DNA from: Hungatella sp. UBA5982
GTDB taxonomy: Bacteria; Bacillota; Clostridia; Lachnospirales; Lachnospiraceae
DNA: 6,401 nt
NCBI GenBank assembly: GCA_002429965.1
Contig: DJBG01000024.1
Span: forward strand, 63,527 to 69,927
Direction of reading: 5' to 3'
The notes beneath the pieces are model-generated. The model was not told the origin of the DNA and did not search any database. It saw only the letters and a list, made by a program, of their open reading frames with translations. Positions 6,026 through 6,401 of this stretch are shown here, in pieces. The translations under genes and the position numbers were made by a program. Each line of letters opens with the position of its first letter. Position 1 is the stretch's first letter.

Positions 6026-6401
6026 ATGACGGATGAAAAGACAAAGGTTAAATCAGGAGTTACAGTTAGCAAAGAGGCTGTGTTTATTGGAGATTTTGTG
6101 TTCAAATTTCAGGGAAATCTTATTAAACAATATAAGGAATGGAAAGATGCCTGCAATGGTGATGTGACGGAATATGAACAAACTGCCAAGGAGCTGATGG
6201 CCAAACATTATGCATTTTATGGTCAGTTTCAGAAAGAAAATAAATATGTAAAAAGAGGCTCTATTCTATGGTGCAGCGGAGGAAGTAAATTGACAGCATT
6301 TGATATTTTGCATGATCATGGAGTGGTGCAAAAGGATGGAACCCCGATAGGGATTTGTACTGACTGTAAAGCGAATGAGAATATATATACGTTTGAAGGC
6401 T
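6026..6401 (+). CDS. PAAR-like (DUF4280-type) protein, 5' part only
   Basis: An open frame from ATG 6026 to the right edge gives 125 residues with no stop. Residues 1-77 (MTDEKTKVKSGVTVSKEAVF and onward) form a charged leader without a signal peptide. From residue 76 the sequence reads VKRGSILWCSGGSKLTAFDI, continuing LHDHGVVQKDGTPIGICTDC (95-114). This follows the DUF4280 pattern: a 'GA.L.CS.G' opening, a mid-region histidine pair, then 'g.p...i.D.....i..FG'. Cys83, His96, His98, Cys111 and Cys114 are possible metal ligands, as PAAR domains bind a single zinc; the assignment of these residues is my reading, not proven. PAAR proteins cap the VgrG spike and can carry a toxin at their C-terminus. 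The domain is not finished at the edge, so whether a C-terminal toxin follows is unknown. No AARxxDxxxH-type prePAAR motif is visible in the leader. Confidence 0.75.
   Translation, partial: MTDEKTKVKSGVTVSKEAVFIGDFVFKFQGNLIKQYKEWKDACNGDVTEYEQTAKELMAKHYAFYGQFQKENKYVKRGSILWCSGGSKLTAFDILHDHGVVQKDGTPIGICTDCKANENIYTFEG

Overview
The window is one dense, entirely plus-strand gene string from a low-to-moderate GC Gram-positive bacterium. I infer a Clostridia member, probably Lachnospiraceae, from the strong AGGAGG-type ribosome binding sites, the A/G-rich codon use, and the resemblance of several proteins to uncharacterised families I associate with gut Clostridia. No RNA gene, insertion sequence, CRISPR array, internal promoter or convincing terminator is visible. 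Gaps between genes run from overlaps up to about 50 bases, so the string looks like a slice of a longer operon that continues past both edges.

Layout. (1) The extreme 5' edge appears to hold the last codons of an upstream gene, stop at 69-71. (2) Two translationally coupled genes (123-1436 and 1433-2125) encode soluble proteins of unknown family with no signal peptide or membrane segment. (3) A 179-residue protein (2163-2702) has the layout of the Imm11/DUF1629 family. (4) Two adjacent, overlapping genes (2717-4105 and 4074-5399) encode different VgrG/gp27-gp5-like spike proteins, each with a gp27-like base, an OB-fold segment and a beta-rich C-terminal tail. (5) A DcrB/DUF1795-like protein (5418-5993) resembles the Eag chaperones of type VI secretion. 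(6) The N-terminal 125 residues of a PAAR-like (DUF4280-type) protein start at 6026 and run off the window.

Taken together this is the spike-and-cargo section of a contractile-injection or type VI secretion-like system in a Gram-positive host. The two VgrG-like proteins would form the puncturing spike, the PAAR-like protein its tip or a tip-linked effector, and the DcrB-like protein a loading chaperone. The two proteins at the start are candidates for baseplate or adaptor parts, by context only. Sheath, tube, baseplate wedge and ATPase genes are not in the window, so whether the machine is a complete contractile system, and where it acts, cannot be decided here.
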